A program made the translations under genes and the position numbers. From assembly GCF_043290135.1 (NCBI RefSeq), contig NC_134710.1, forward strand, positions 6,081,821-6,145,820: a stretch of 64,000 bases of DNA, given 5' to 3'. A model generated the notes under the pieces. The model was not told the DNA's origin. It ran no database searches and saw nothing but the letters and a program-made list of their open reading frames with translations. This document shows, in pieces, positions 1 through 12,069 of this stretch. Every line of letters begins with the position of its first letter. The stretch's first letter is position 1. Source of the DNA: Rhipicephalus microplus (lineage: Eukaryota; Arthropoda; Arachnida; Ixodida; Ixodidae).

Positions 1-2859
1 TATCACCTCGGCGTCCGTGGTGGCTATCGCGAGGGCTATGGCAGCTTCTTCGGCCGCCTCCGTCTCTTCCGTGCCTATCGTCGCACTCGTGACACAAGTT
101 CCTACATGATCCGTGATGGCAACCGCGAAGCCGCGGTGGCAGTCGTAACAGGCCGCGTCCACGTAAACTGTGTCTTTGCTATTGTTGAATTTCTTTTCAA
201 GGTCTTGGGCGCGCCTGTTGCGCCGACCGATGTGATGTGTCGGGTGCATGTTCTTAGGCAACGGCGGAACGACGATGCGCTCGCGCATACGTCTGGGTAT
301 CCCGACCTTTTCGCCGCGCTGCGTATGGTAGTTGATACCCAGTGTCTCGAGGATGTGTCGACCAGTTCTGGTCTTCGCCAGACGTTCGTACTGGGCGATG
401 TTGTGTGCTTCGATTATCTCATCTAGAGTATTGTGCAACCCCAGCTCGAGAAATTTTTCCGTGCTGGTATTGGCCGGTAATCCGATTGCGCGTTTGTACG
501 CCTTGCGGATGAGACAATCTAGTTTGGTGCGTTCAGTCGCCTGCCACTTGAGGTAGGAGGCGACGTACGTTATATGGTTTATAGCGAAAGCATGTACCAG
601 GCGAATGGTATTGCTTTCCTTCATTCCGCTATGCCGATTTGTTATTCGTTTCAGCAACCGGATTGTTTCATTGACCGCGCCCTCTAGTCTGCGAACGGTT
701 TCGCCATTGTGGCCGTTGGCGGACAGGCGCAAGCCCAGTACCCTAATGGTGTTAACTTGTGGGATGACAGCGCCGTCTTATGTGCGTACATTAATTTCTC
801 TATATGCGCACTCGAATGCGGAATCGGCGTTCTTGGGTTTACGGCCCCTGCGCGATGGTCTATAGAGCAGGAGCTCCGATTTAGCGGCGGAACATTCGAG
901 GCCAGTGTCGCGAAGGTAGTCCTACACCACGTCGACGGCTTCCTGCAGCGTTAACTCTACGTGGCCGTCATTTCCCTCGGCAACCCAGAGGGTGATATTA
1001 TCGGCATACAAGCTATGGTGGAGGCCTTCTATCTCAGCGAGTTTTCGTGGTAATCCGACAAGCACGAGGTTAAAGAGCATGGGCGAGATTACGGAGCCCT
1101 GTGGCGTGCCCGTACAACCCATGTATATGTCCTGCGATTCTAGTCCGCCGATCGCTAATCGGGCCCGGCGGCCCGTAAGAAAATCCCGTACGTAGCGGTA
1201 CGTTCTCTCGCCCAGTCCCAACGCTCTTATACTTTCAAGTATCGCAGCATGGCTAACGTTGTCGAACGCCTTTTTGAGGTCGAGCCCGAGTATCGCTTTG
1301 GTGGATCGTGTGGGATTGTCTACGATATCGTGCTTGAGTTGAAGCATAGCGTCCTGCGTGGAAAAGTTACGACGGAATCCCAGCATCGTGTGTGGGAGCA
1401 TGTTTCGGTCCTCGAGGTAGTTGGTAAGGCGAACGAGAACCACATGTTTCATGACCTTACCAACGCAGGACGTCAGGGATATCGGTCGAAGGTTGTCAAT
1501 CTGTACTCGTTTGCCCGGTTTGGGGATCATAATTATGCGCGCCGTTTTCCACGAGTTCGGTATAGCGCCCGCATTCCAGCACTCGTTCATGTAAGCCGTG
1601 AGTTGTTCTATCGACTCATCGTCCAAGTTACGTAGCGCTTTGTTGGTTATCCCGTCCGGGCCTGGCGCCGACTTTGTGTTGAGCCTGTGCAGCACCGCCC
1701 TCACCTCTGCAACGCTGAAGTCCTCGTCTAACTCCGCGTTACCCTCACCCTCCCAGGCATACGTATGCCGAGTGCGCGAGGGGGCTACGTGACTGAAAGT
1801 AACGGCTTCGCACGTCGTCTAGAAAGTCCGCGTGGGTGCCTTTGTAGTCGTGCAGCAACTTGTTAAGCTTATGTGCGTGCGATGTTTTCGTCTCCTCTGG
1901 GAGGTGCCGGAGGAGACTCCACGTCTTGGCCCGTCCCAGCTGGGTCTCCATTCCATTGCAGATCTCTTCCCATTGCGTTTTGCATACCTGTAACGCGTGC
2001 TCTTCCATGTCCCTGCTTAGCCGTGCTATGCGTCTGCGCAGCGTTCGATTGTGGCGTTGACGCTTCCACCTGTCTTCTAAGTTGCGCTTGGCTTCCCACA
2101 TGTGTAGGAGTTTGCTGTCTACCACTTCGAGCTGTGTTTCTGGCAGAACCTCCCACGTCGCCGTTTCTAAATCCCCCTTGAGCGTCGCAGTCCAGCTATC
2201 TATATCCTCAATAGCCGCACTGCCACGATTCTGCTCTTTCCGGACTTTGCGAAACGCGTCCCAATCCACCAGCCGGTGGTTCTTGCCCTTGGTACCTTCC
2301 CGATGAACGCGGTGGTGAGGTTCAGCGTCGACCTGGATCTCCATCACTGAGTGATCGCTACCCAGGTCCTCCTGTGTATTGTGCCATCGCGCGCTAGCAA
2401 CGTTCTTGGTAAAAGTGAGGTCGGGTGAGGTGTCTGCACATACGCTGTTGCCCCTGCGCGTAGGCGCGGAAGGGTCTGTGATGAGCTCGAGGTTCTCATT
2501 CTGCGCATCGTCCCGGGGCCGCGCCCTTTCGTTGGGATGAGCTCTATGAATACATGCGGTATGCTAACGTTCATAAGTTCGCGTTGCGCCACGGTGAGGT
2601 TGCGTCGCACCAGCGTTGCAGCGGCCGGTGGGGCTCCCGCGGTCACAGCTTCGTCTATAGATTTGTACCCCGCCAGCTTGACCGGGTCATTGGTTTCCTG
2701 CAGTAGTATTACGTACGGTCGTTGCCGGCTACGTAAGAATTGTTGGAGAAGCGCCCGTTTCCTCCTGTACCCCCTGCAGTTCCACTGCCAGATAGTGAAC
2801 GTGTTCCGTGTGTTATGCTGTTGTGGGCGTTGTGTTTGTGTGGTTTCGTGTCGAGCCAT
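1..2859 (-). pseudogene. LINE ORF2: endonuclease, reverse transcriptase, RNase H; broken
   Basis: ORF2 begins at ATG 2859. The endonuclease N-terminus is seen as IWQWNCRGYRRK and LLQET, and its C-terminal motif LGSDHS is near 2350-2365, but the middle that should carry the catalytic Asp/Asn region is missing; the frame also changes inside 2344-2550. The RT lies at 922-1704 with APGPDG, NLRPISLTS, FDNVSHA and GTPQGSVISP. The catalytic YADD box reads YADN. A TAG at 919-921 ends this block, another stop (TAA on the minus strand) lies near 778-780, and RNase H follows at 1-180 with VYVDAAC and a TEAAEEAAIALA stretch. A further frame change occurs near 1750. The product would have nicked the target and copied element RNA; this copy cannot. 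Confidence 0.82.
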
Positions 2860-4793
2860 GGTGACTGTACGTGTAATGGTTTGCCGTCCGGCTGATCCTG
2901 CGCCTCTTCGTCGGGTAACGGCCTAAAGTACGGTTTCCCAGTCGTTCGTACTGGGCGACCCACTGCGCCCGGAAGTCGCATTTCGATATTGTCTATGCGC
3001 GTTTGCAGCGTCGCGACCATTTTTGTGAGCTGAGATATTGCAATGCTCAACTGTTCGGTTTGTGCGGTTTGCTGAGCGATTGCGTTGTTAAGTTGCGCGG
3101 TTTGCTGCGAGAGTTGGGTCGTCATCGCGTCTACCTTGTCCTCGAGTCTATCGACTCGTTCGCGGAGTTTCTCCTCGCGTTTCTGTGATTTGACGTCGAA
3201 TTGTTCCGGGTCAAGTGCCTTACGTTTGGTGGGTGCGGGGTGCGCGTCTTGAGCCTCCATGACTTCCTCCACTCTCTCGGCTGTACTAGCAGCCGCGTTG
3301 GCTGCGACGGGTTCAATTGGAGGAGGAGGAGGAAAGGGAACTGTCGGGGCCTCCCCCTTCAACGTGGCAATTTCGTTTCTTAACCTTGCATTTTCCTGCT
3401 GTAGTTCTTGGATTATTGATTTGAATATATCCAATCGTTTCTGCACTAGACTTTCTGGGTCGCTGTTGCGTTTGTAAGAAGAGCTGCCGCGTCTGTCTAC
3501 ATCTGGGTTTCTATCAATGGCAGTCTCGGTTCGCGTTAGCGGTGCGCTGGGCGCGCGTCCGGAGGCGACGTCCACCCACCTCAATTTATGGGGGTCAACC
3601 TCTCCTCCGCCTTTGGCTGCAGCTGTGTGGTTGGCTCGGGCCGTCGACGTGCTGCGAGGCTTCGCTGAACGGGGTCGGGAGAGGCTGCGAGAGCGGGCTC
3701 GAGAACGAGTACGGGAGCGAGTGCGGCTCCGCGCGCGGGTCTCCCTCGAGGCCGATCGACTGTTGCCGCGACGTCGTCTCGGTGCGTGGCGTCGTCCGCA
3801 GCCCTCCTCCCCGTCGTTGATGGTGCTGCTACTGCTGTAGGCGGCCTCAGCCTCCTCGCGCATTCTGCGTTCCCACTGTCGGCGCTTGACTAGGTAGGGT
3901 GTCTTGTACTTAGCTTTGCACTTGCGGTCTCTGGTGAGGTGACCCTTTCCGCACAGTTGGCACACCGGCTCGCACCGATGATCGTCGGGCAGGTTGCCGC
4001 ATCCGCACCCACGGCACTTCTTGTTGTTTGGGTTGGGGCACACGCCAGCCCTGTGTCCCAGACGACCACACTCGTAGCCCATATCGATATGTTTCTTGTA
4101 AAGAGTGCACCTTATCACCATCCCGCCGTAGTTCACGTAACGAGGCACGTAGTAGCCGTCGAAAAGGATTATCACGTTGGTCGTGTTTCCCATGCGCTTG
4201 GCATGCAGGACGTTCGGGTTGCGGTGGTTAACCAGACTTCTCACGACGTCCGCCGGCTTTTCGTCTAGCGATATGCCCCTGATGAGGCCTTTGGACGTGT
4301 TCTCCGGAGCCGCGCTGTAGGCACTCGCTTTGAACTCACGGTCGCCAATTCACAGCTTGCAAATGCCTCCATATCGTCTAGCGCGATCTTCTGACGGCGT
4401 GCTTACCACAATAACGTTTTGTCGCTCATTGAGACAGACGCTGTCCTCCTCGGCTACCTCGCGCCCCACCCCTGCAGCGTTGCGTATGCAGCAGTGGACG
4501 CGGTCCTTCTGGTAGTGGGATACGTTGAAGCCATCCCGGGGTCGCACGATGATCTTGTAGTCATCCGTCGGCAGGTTGGGAATTCGGCTCGTCATGGTGA
4601 TCGTCCGCATGTACTGCGTCGCTTTCTGTATAAACGCCGCCTTCTCGGTAGACGCTGGCGTTGCTTGCTGGTTCTTCGCCGGGTCGGCGTCTCCACCCGC
4701 CTTCTTGGTGTTTCGTTTGATCTCGCGCCATCCCTGCTCTTTTCCGAACTCCGTCGGCGATATCTCCTCCCCTTCGACTTGCACGAATTCCAT
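2709..4793 (-). pseudogene. LINE ORF1, gag-like nucleic-acid-binding protein, one internal stop
   Basis: ORF1 of the LINE, which would coat the element RNA in the ribonucleoprotein particle. Translation starts at 4793 (an in-frame TAG lies upstream without another ATG). A single in-frame TGA at 4350-4352 splits it into 147 codons and a long downstream part; the frame is otherwise unbroken to 2709. Three zinc knuckles are visible around 3910-4110: the first reads GYECGRLGHRAGVC and appears to have Gly where the first Cys is expected, followed by C-x2-C clusters ending in CQLCGKGHLTRDRKC. After these comes an Arg-Ser-rich stretch (about 3640-3760), then a Gln-rich predicted coiled coil (about 2990-3190). 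The 3' end overlaps the start of ORF2 by about 150 bases in another frame. Confidence 0.8.
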
Positions 4794-5263
4794 TTCGGGC
4801 GCCGGCGCAGCGGATGGGGCACCCGCTTGCTCCGACGACTTGTCAGGCTTACCGTGCCTTGTCTACTGGCTTGACTGTCGTGCCAGCGAGGCGGTACGGG
4901 CAATCTACGAAAAGTGACCGAAACACGGGCTCACCTGCACAAATGATATCGGGAGAGACCGCAGGACTTTCGCAGTCACTTGGGAATACTCTGAACTGAA
5001 TGGCTTGAAAGAAATCGCCGAAAACCATAGAAAATCTGCGGAGCCGATGCGACGCGCGTCCGCACACCGTGGCCCCCTAGCGGCCAACCCCACTCCTACG
5101 AATCTCCTGCATTTAAAGGTTGCCAGCTTGGCAGATCCACAGTTGAATTTGCAGAGTCAGACGCGGCAAATGCTAATGTAGACGTTATCATTACTTTCTC
5201 AGTAGGGTGGCTCAAAATACTACTTTTGCTGAAATAGCAGTGCTCATACTCTCACTGCACGAT

Positions 5264-5720
5264 TTAGGGCATGTGGAATGGCTTCTGCATATATTTTTTG
5301 ACCAAATGTAAGACTTCTTTTTCATACTGCTCATAACTTGGTCTTCCGTGAAAAAAACATGAATGTTTTCGTCCGTCTGCAGTATAGAACAGCATCACTG
5401 TACTTCGCTGCTTTTCATAGCCCGCCGTCCTAAGTTTGACTACTTTGGCACCATTTTTGTTCACGATGTATGTTAACGGCATGTCGAAGCGCACTGGAAT
5501 CTGGTCGGCATTGCAATTTGCCCCAGTTGGTAGCCCTTTTCCCCCGTTTGTCCATCACGTAGCGCTGAAACTTGACAGGCTTCCCTTCAAAGCCAGTGAG
5601 CAGCTTCTGACACATGGAGGTTTGTCGTCTTAGGCTGAACCCAAACTGTTCCATAAGCATCTGCTTATCCCTGTCCTCTGTGATGAATTCAGCATCATCG
5701 TTTTTCAAAGTAAACATGGC
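5264..5720 (-). pseudogene. pogo-like (CENP-B/Tigger superfamily) transposase fragment
   Basis: Two overlapping minus-strand frames together resemble the middle of a pogo-type DDE transposase. The upstream part has FGFSLRRQTSMCQKLL and KFQRYVMDKRGKRA; the downstream part has the beginning of the catalytic domain, NADQIPVRFDMPLTY, followed by GAKVVKLRTAGYEKQRSTVML and TADGRK. A frame change separates them near 5490-5540. The position where most family members have DE (in DETPV-like motifs) has DQ here, which some pogo relatives share. No N-terminal helix-turn-helix or C-terminal region is recognisable nearby, so this is an isolated scrap. The minus-strand fragment at 40831-41100 carries the N-terminal DNA-binding part of the same kind of protein. 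Confidence 0.65.
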
Positions 5721-8379
5721 ATCGTGGCATCAGCAGGCTGCAAAAGCACTGTTTTGTTCTTCAAGAAAAAAATTCTTTGTACACTGGACAATCGAAACAT
5801 ATCTCCCATTTACATTTCTCGTGTATATGTTTTTTAAATGTGTTACTAATGCATGCTCAGTGATGTGATAGATGCGCCAGTATGGGAAGCCTGCTACATT
5901 TCATTCTTTATGCGCCAAAGCTGCCCCTAATGACAAAATACTATTGAAAAAACAGGCACAGTGCGTCACTGGCGGCAACGCGCGGTTAGGGGTGGCCTGT
6001 GACTTTCCAATCTTGCCACTTGCGAAGAAAAAAGAAAATCAGTTTCCGGAGGTAGTGAAAATCTTTCTGAAAAATGGCGAAAAAAGAGCGATTTAAAAAA
6101 AGTTATAGCTTAGCGATGGCGAGGCTGGGAGCCGGCTTTTTAGGCTCATCGGAGAGTATTTCTACATGTTTAATATTCCCGGCTGAACAAGCAAATGTTA
6201 TAAGGTCGTTTCAAGGCCCCTGATTGGCTGTGGGCGCCATGTTGCCACAGCTTGCCTCGCCATTGGCCCGATGCTCGATCTGGGAGATTGTCGTTTGCTG
6301 CTTGTGCGTCGTAAAAACACTTTAACATGGCTGTTGAAAACCAATACTTTGTGACGTGTTGATGGCCCAATGATCACTTAAGATATAATTACACTTTAAT
6401 TAGGAACTGTAAGTGGATACTCAATCGGATTACTACGAACGGGCACGTTGTCTACAAGCGCGGCATGTCACCGGAGTCGTCTTCAGGTCTAACTCCGCTG
6501 ATGGCGAGACTAACTTTGCGGTCAAAAAAGACGCGCTAGTCCACTCGTGGAAACGTGCTTCTTCGCAGGCAACGAAGCACATCACTCGCTAGCCATTCGG
6601 AACTGGGGACGGGCATTCTGTGCATCTGGCAGCAGGCCCCACAGTCAAGCTCGTCAACCACCCCTCCACTGCCAAGATTGCTCGGAACAGCGACTAGCAG
6701 TTTCGCGAATCGGCACTCAAAAGTGCGATACATTTCGTGCATCGTCACCGAACGCCGCCGCCAAATGCATCACGTGCTCGCTGCACTGTTTACGCGGCCA
6801 CGCACTTCGCGGTTATATGGAGTGCGGTCAGTAAGCTTTCTTGATGCGATTTAGACGTGCTTGGAGCCGTGCTTGGTATTGCCGCAAGCATCTATGAATG
6901 TTGTGAGACAATGAAAGCCTCGTAGATTAGCATTTCCGCAACCCCTAAAAACTGAAGCTCTTCGGGTGACCGCCGTGGTCACACCACGTACTAGATCGAT
7001 ACTTGAGCGCATCTGTAGTACTAGTCCTTGCTTGGTGAAGGAAAAACGCGACTCTCTGCAGCCCTTAACAAGATGTCAGGCCAGAAGACAACCAACTATA
7101 CAACTCTTTTGCCATTACAAAAAAAAAAAAAAAGAAACAGTGTTGCTAGTCTTCAATAAAAATTCCATAGTGATTTATTTGTTCTTCAATAATAACTGCT
7201 CTCCTACATTATTCTGGCGGCCAGAATGCTGCACCAATTTGTAGTTGGTTGCATCCAATTTTAAAAAATGCACAGGAATGTTCAAAATTACTTTGGCTTA
7301 CTATTCTGTGATGTTATACAAACATCTACAAACATGCAATATTGCACAGAACTTCTTAATTCAAACGAGTTCCTCCTCAGTTCACTGGTGTGTTTCACAC
7401 GGTCAGTGTTCTACTTGGCAGTGAGCCTTAAGCTACTCTAAATGTCGTTTTTTCTGCTTCAAAACGCATTTTTGGCTGCTCCAAAATGCACTTTTTCCTG
7501 CTCCAAAAATCTGCTCCAAAACAGCTCAAGTCAATGCTGGCAAAACTGAAATCAGCTGCAAGCTGCCGTTCTATTTGCGGAGCAACACTAATGTGCAGAA
7601 GGCCAGTCTCTGTAGCCTTTGCTTCACTGTCAAGATAAGTTGTCGCCGAGTGTACAGAGCCTCTTCATCTTTCTCATCATACATTTCCCATGGCATCACA
7701 GTTGCCTCAGTTCCTAAGCATCCTGTTAGTTTCGAAACTTTCTCGTCATTGTTGACACTGTCTGCAAATCGAATAATGGAACTTAAATCATTCATTGATA
7801 TTACCATCCCTAGCTTGCTGAAGACCTTCTTAAGCCTCGGCATTTCAAAATGTTGGAAAGCATGGCAAACATAGGCTTAATAGAGTAAGGAACAAAACAT
7901 TTCAACAGACTCAGTTTGAAGCGCTTACACTAACAAGTAGAAACAAGCATAACGTCCTCAGATTACCTTAGGGTAAAAATTGGGTATGCAAAAGTTGCCC
8001 GACAATTTTCGTTATACAGCTGGCTGGAAGTTTTCTGAAAATGAACAGTAAGCATGGAACGCATTCAAGAAAGCATATTAGGGAGGTATGTTCACTGTGC
8101 TTGCTTTTGGAAAGGCTGTTTTTAAGCTATAAAAAAAAAAGACTTTATGATAAAAAGTATGAATATGGAAAACATGCACAAAGGAATACACCTTCCAAAT
8201 ATAACAAAAGAGAGATACTTTTAAAAATTTTGCCCTACCCTGTGCCCTTAAATTCTTAAGTAATTTCAAAGTTCAGAGATGCTGCAATCTCAAGGAAATA
8301 AAATGAAAAGTGTAGATCATTAAATTTCTGTTGGAACAACTGAGGTTTAGTTATAACAGTTGTGCTCTCTTTCTTTCAG
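5721..8379. other. intronic sequence without recognised genes
   Basis: This stretch lies upstream of the first visible SMC3 exon. I recognise no protein family or RNA gene in it. It holds an A-run near 7118-7133, AT-rich sequence from 7140 to 8330, and a short repeated motif (ctgctccaaaa-like) at 7440-7530 that returns in degraded form near 54350-54400. A minus-strand frame of 90 codons at 7571-7843 is listed separately. Confidence 0.5.
7571..7843 (-). other. unrecognised minus-strand open frame, 90 codons
   Basis: An open frame of 90 codons beginning MPRLKKVFSKLG and containing a hydrophilic segment (YDEKDEEALYTRRQL). I do not recognise a family. It sits in the intron just upstream of SMC3 exon A on the opposite strand, with no visible promoter or splice signals, and could be transposon debris or a chance frame. 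Confidence 0.15.
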
Positions 8380-8540
8380 CACTCGAGAAGCAGGTTGAGG
8401 CTAACACTAAGGAACAGAAGGACCTCCAGTCTCAGCTTGAGCACTGGAAAAGCCAGGAACGCGACTGGCAAGAGCGGATCAATGATGACGCTAAAGACCT
8501 GGAGAAAATGACTAGCCGCCAATCAGTACTGCTCAAGAAA
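8380..8540 (+). CDS. SMC3: SMC3 (cohesin subunit) coding exon, C-terminal coiled coil
   Basis: This exon encodes a coiled-coil segment of SMC3, an ATPase of the cohesin ring that holds sister chromatids together in the nucleus. The translation contains LEKQVEANTKEQKDLQSQL, RINDDAKDLEKMTSRQ and VLLKK, closely resembling the vertebrate SMC3 segment around KELEKMTNRQ in the arm returning to the C-terminal head. A pyrimidine-rich acceptor ending ttctttcag occupies 8371-8379 and a consensus donor gtaagt starts at 8541. The first two bases complete a codon split by the upstream intron (phase 1); the exon ends in phase 0 and joins exactly to 30119. Earlier SMC3 exons are not in the window. Confidence 0.9.
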
Positions 8541-8707
8541 GTAAGTGGCATTCGGTCGGTGGCGCTGTCCATGGCCGTGAAATTCTTGCTGCCATTGTAT
8601 TAGCACCACCTGTCTGTTCAAAGCATACATTGAAACTCTAAGGGAATAGAAAATTTTAATGCTTCCATATTACTAGGGAACACATACACAGACACCAGAG
8701 AGAGAGA

Positions 8708-8949
8708 GCCCTGCCATGGTGGTCTAGTGTCTAAGGTACTCGGCTCCTGACCCGCAGGTAGCGGGATCGAATCCCGGTTGTGGTGGCTGTGTTTTCGATA
8801 GAGGCAGAAATGTTGTAGGCCCATGTGCTCGGATTTGGTTGCACGTTAAAGAACCCCAGGTGGTCTAAATTTCCGGAGCCCTCCACTACGACGTCTCTCA
8901 TAATCATATGATGGTTTTGAGACGTGAAACCCCACATATCAATCAATCA
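8708..8949 (+). mobile_element. tRNA-derived SINE (Ruka-like), full length
   Basis: A 242-bp SINE with a tRNA-like head: A-box-like tggtctagtg at 8720-8729 and B-box-like ggatcgaatccc near 8764-8775, followed by a tRNA-unrelated body containing gcacgttaaagaacccc and ending in an aatcaatca tail. Internal RNA polymerase III promoter boxes would drive transcription. The same body occurs at 33698, 34328, 45756 (reverse) and 56030. The flank is a GA-rich repeat, so no target duplication can be called with confidence. Assignment to the Ruka family is from memory of a tick SINE with this architecture. Confidence 0.8.
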
Positions 8950-9475
8950 GAAAAAGAGACTGGACAACTGTACCTAATGACTCATTGATCTTTGTCATTT
9001 GGTTTGGAATGACAAATGTATGGATGGGCAGTCTTATTCGCATTAACTATGGTGAGCACTTCAGATTCAGACTTGTGTTGCTAATGGCGATGTGGACGTT
9101 GTGATCATTAGCACAGTGCCATGGTTCAACACATTGCTTCTGTTGAAGTAGCAGAGCACACGTGTGACAGAGTGCACTGGTGTTGAATGGTATGAAAATT
9201 TTTTTGTTCTGAAAGTAACCTTTATTTTTATGCTGCTGTAGATTTGAGATTTGGTGCTTAAAAAGCCGTAACCTGGGACCAATTAGAATTTTCCTTTTTC
9301 AAAACCAGCATTTTCGTGGCCGCATGCTCCCAAGGTTGCTCCAAATCATATTTTTGTTCTTGCACCTCTGAAAATTTTCTGATGAGACTGCATGTATGAC
9401 TTTAATAGGTAAGTTTATTTTGCGAATAATGCAAGCACCAGTGATAATACTGTAAGGCATAGTGCCGCATGTATA

Positions 9476-11341
9476 CAGTTGAGCCCACTTATAATGAACC
9501 TGAGCGTGACACAGCATTCGTTCGCTGTATCCCGAAGTTTGTAGTAAATGAAACACAGCTTTTAAAAAAAGTTGCGGGTGAAAACAAACATTTTTTGCCC
9601 CAAAAAGTCCGTGATGCACATGTTTCGAAGAACAGAAGCGATAAGGGCGGTCTTGAGTTCATTTAAAACGGCAGGGTGCTCATTCGCCGAGGTCCGTGGC
9701 ATAAGCTGCATGAGGCACTGGCTCCAAAGTTTCGTCGTTCTCGCAATCCGATTCCTCCAAATCGCTCTCGCTACCTACTTCATTCACTATGCCCTAATCT
9801 CTGCACGGTTCGGCAGTGTCGGCATCATCATTGGCCGTAATTAAACCATCGCAATAGATTTCCTACCCACTCTCCCAGGTCAGAGTCGACGACGCGCTGC
9901 CACAAATCCCCACCGCATTTCGGAAGCTTCGGGCTCGGCATCGGGCCTGACGTCGCCGAAGTTGGCCTCGCGAAAACAGTGTCGTGCACATTTAGCCATC
10001 ACCGCCGCCCACGAAATGTTCACCATCTCCACAGCTGAAAACCGGGACGCCCGAAGCAGCAAATAGGCTGCCAGGTTGTCAACAGCTATGAGCAAGCGCT
10101 CCGCAACGCGGCACCTAACGCGGCACCTAACGCGTGGATTACGTTCAAGCCAAGCGGTCACACTTTCGACATTTTGTTGAGCGGCACGAAAAAGCGTGCT
10201 AGTCCTCCTGTCGACCATCATGACCACACGCGCACACCAAGAGCGAGCAAGACGCGCACACGCGACACACATGCCAGAACGCGTGGAACAGCTCTGGGCC
10301 CGTTTCCAGTCAGAAAACGAAACTAATTCGAGCAAGCGTGGCGGACGTCGCGGAGGGGTGGAGACGAAGGAAGGGTTTGTGATCAAGAGAGGTGAGCAGA
10401 CCTGCGAGAGAAGGGCAAAGAATTGCGATAAAGAGAGAGGAGGATGCTGCGGGAGGGCAACCTTGAAAACCAAAACACATGTGAAGGAGGCAGGTCGGGT
10501 AGCTTGCTTGAAAGGTCCGGGAAACTCGCACGTAGAAAAACTTGAAAAGAGTGCATGGCCACCTGAATTGGTGCAGGCGGCGGTGTTCGAAGAATCGGCG
10601 GTCGTGGTAAAAAAATTGTTTGTTGCGCCGGCGGGTTTGCTAGCCTCACGAACTTAGATATTTCGCGAATCGTTTCTCGCAAGTTGACAGCAATTTTGCA
10701 CTTCCACCCACGTGCGGAAGGCATGTTCAGCCGAGTGCAAAGTGAGCGAGAACAAGTCTTAACAACGAAACGAATTGCAGATTATCAGAGTCTGTGGGGT
10801 AGCGTACGCGCGTGCGACAGTCAGTGCACACGCGTGCACTACGCGCGTGCACTGATTGTCGGATACAGTTGGTGCCCGACAATGTTGGCAAATGGTCTGG
10901 TCACTCCAGGCCGGCGACGCCAACATTAGTACCAGCGATCAAAAACAGGGTAGATAGCCAACCAGTCTTCGAAAGATCGGTGGCAGTGTGAAAACACGGG
11001 CTTTGTCTGGCGATGTAGCGAGGGGACAATGGACGGAGGGGTGCGTAGCAAAAAGCGGTCGGAGAGAGTGGCAGCTAAAGGGGCGCGGAGGCAGGGTCGG
11101 CATTTAACAATAAGAATGTGTGGGCACCTCGCGGATGCCTGATCGGTGGTCGAAATTGTTTTCCCGGGAAGTCCGCAGACCGCCGACTCCGTTCGCTGTA
11201 ACCGACCAGTGACGTTCTGAGACGTTCGGTTAAGTGTGATTTTGTGCCATTGAATCAACGTATATTTTCACGGTCATAATGATGTTGTTCGTTTTAAGCG
11301 AAAGTTCGTTTTAGTGGGGCCGTTATATGTGAGCTCGACTG
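9476..11341. mobile_element. TA-flanked DNA transposon relic (Tigger/mariner class)
   Basis: The ends are inverted repeats: cagttgagcccacttataa from 9476 and, on the other strand from 11341, cagtcgagctcacatataa. Each end is flanked by TA (9474-9475 and 11342-11343), the target duplication of the Tc1/mariner/pogo superfamily. The length is 1866 bp. Inside on the minus strand an open frame (9880-10473) carries a segment VNISWAAVMAKCARHCFREANFGD that resembles the C-terminal part of Tigger transposases where a conserved Cys-Phe-Arg motif lies. The rest of the transposase is missing. A GC-rich patch at 10800-10860 contains overlapping tgcgcgtgcac-type inverted repeats. Confidence 0.65.
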
Positions 11342-12069
11342 TAAATGTAAATATGTTTCACCCACTGATAAACTCATTGACGGTCGACGAACATGTTTGC
11401 TCTAATTGTGTTGTGAGTGTTTTTGTAATCTGAGTGTTAATTTGGCTGAGAACAAGTTCATCGAGTGCAATCCCTCAGAGTGTATTTTTTTATTTATCAT
11501 TTAATTGTTACGAGTGAATCTACAGAGCAGTCCACCTATATAATGCTATCAAAGGGCCAATGCAATCCCATCATTATAATCGATCATCGTTATAATTTGG
11601 CTGAGAAAAGAAAGACAAAAGAAAGGTCAAAACATTTTAATTGCATGCAAATAAGGTAGTGCAACTCCAAAATAATTTTTTGTAGAAAATCCGCAGTCTG
11701 TCAGCTTTGATTGGTACACAAGAAGCTTGCGCTCATCATTCTCAAGAGCATTAAGGTGCTGCATGTAGCTGAGTGGGAGGTCCTTCGCGAAAACGATGTC
11801 CTGGAGAGATTGCATTATGCGCTGGTCTTTCTGCGATGACAGTACCTGGGTAGGCTGCTCTCACCACTGTCCTCAACACGTATAGAGTTTCAGGGAACCA
11901 CATATAGAGTTTCAGGGAACCACAAAAATTTATGTGTAATCCGGGCATTGTGTATTCGAAAAGCTAAGATTACAGGCAGTGACACCTAGCCTTGCTCTAA
12001 ACACGGCAACAGACTGCCGAGAATGAGTACACCACGGCAAGACCTTGTACCTCTGCAAGGAAGGTAGAT

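Larger units (their letters stand above)
1..5105 (-). mobile_element. I-clade non-LTR retrotransposon, 3' end outside window
   Basis: A long minus-strand LINE relic. Reading from right to left it holds a 5' UTR-like segment (about 4800-5105), ORF1 with zinc knuckles, then ORF2 with endonuclease, reverse transcriptase and RNase H, and it continues past base 1. The combination of a CCHC-type ORF1, an apurinic-type endonuclease and an RNase H domain after the RT is characteristic of the I clade. Several in-frame stops and frame changes show it is dead. The 5' boundary near 5105 is approximate and no target duplication can be tested because the 3' end is not in the window. Confidence 0.85.

Noticed and set aside
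9880..10473. 197-codon minus-strand frame as an intact gene
   Set aside because: It lies inside a TA-flanked element; only a short internal stretch resembles a Tigger C-terminus and the remainder is Arg-rich noise.
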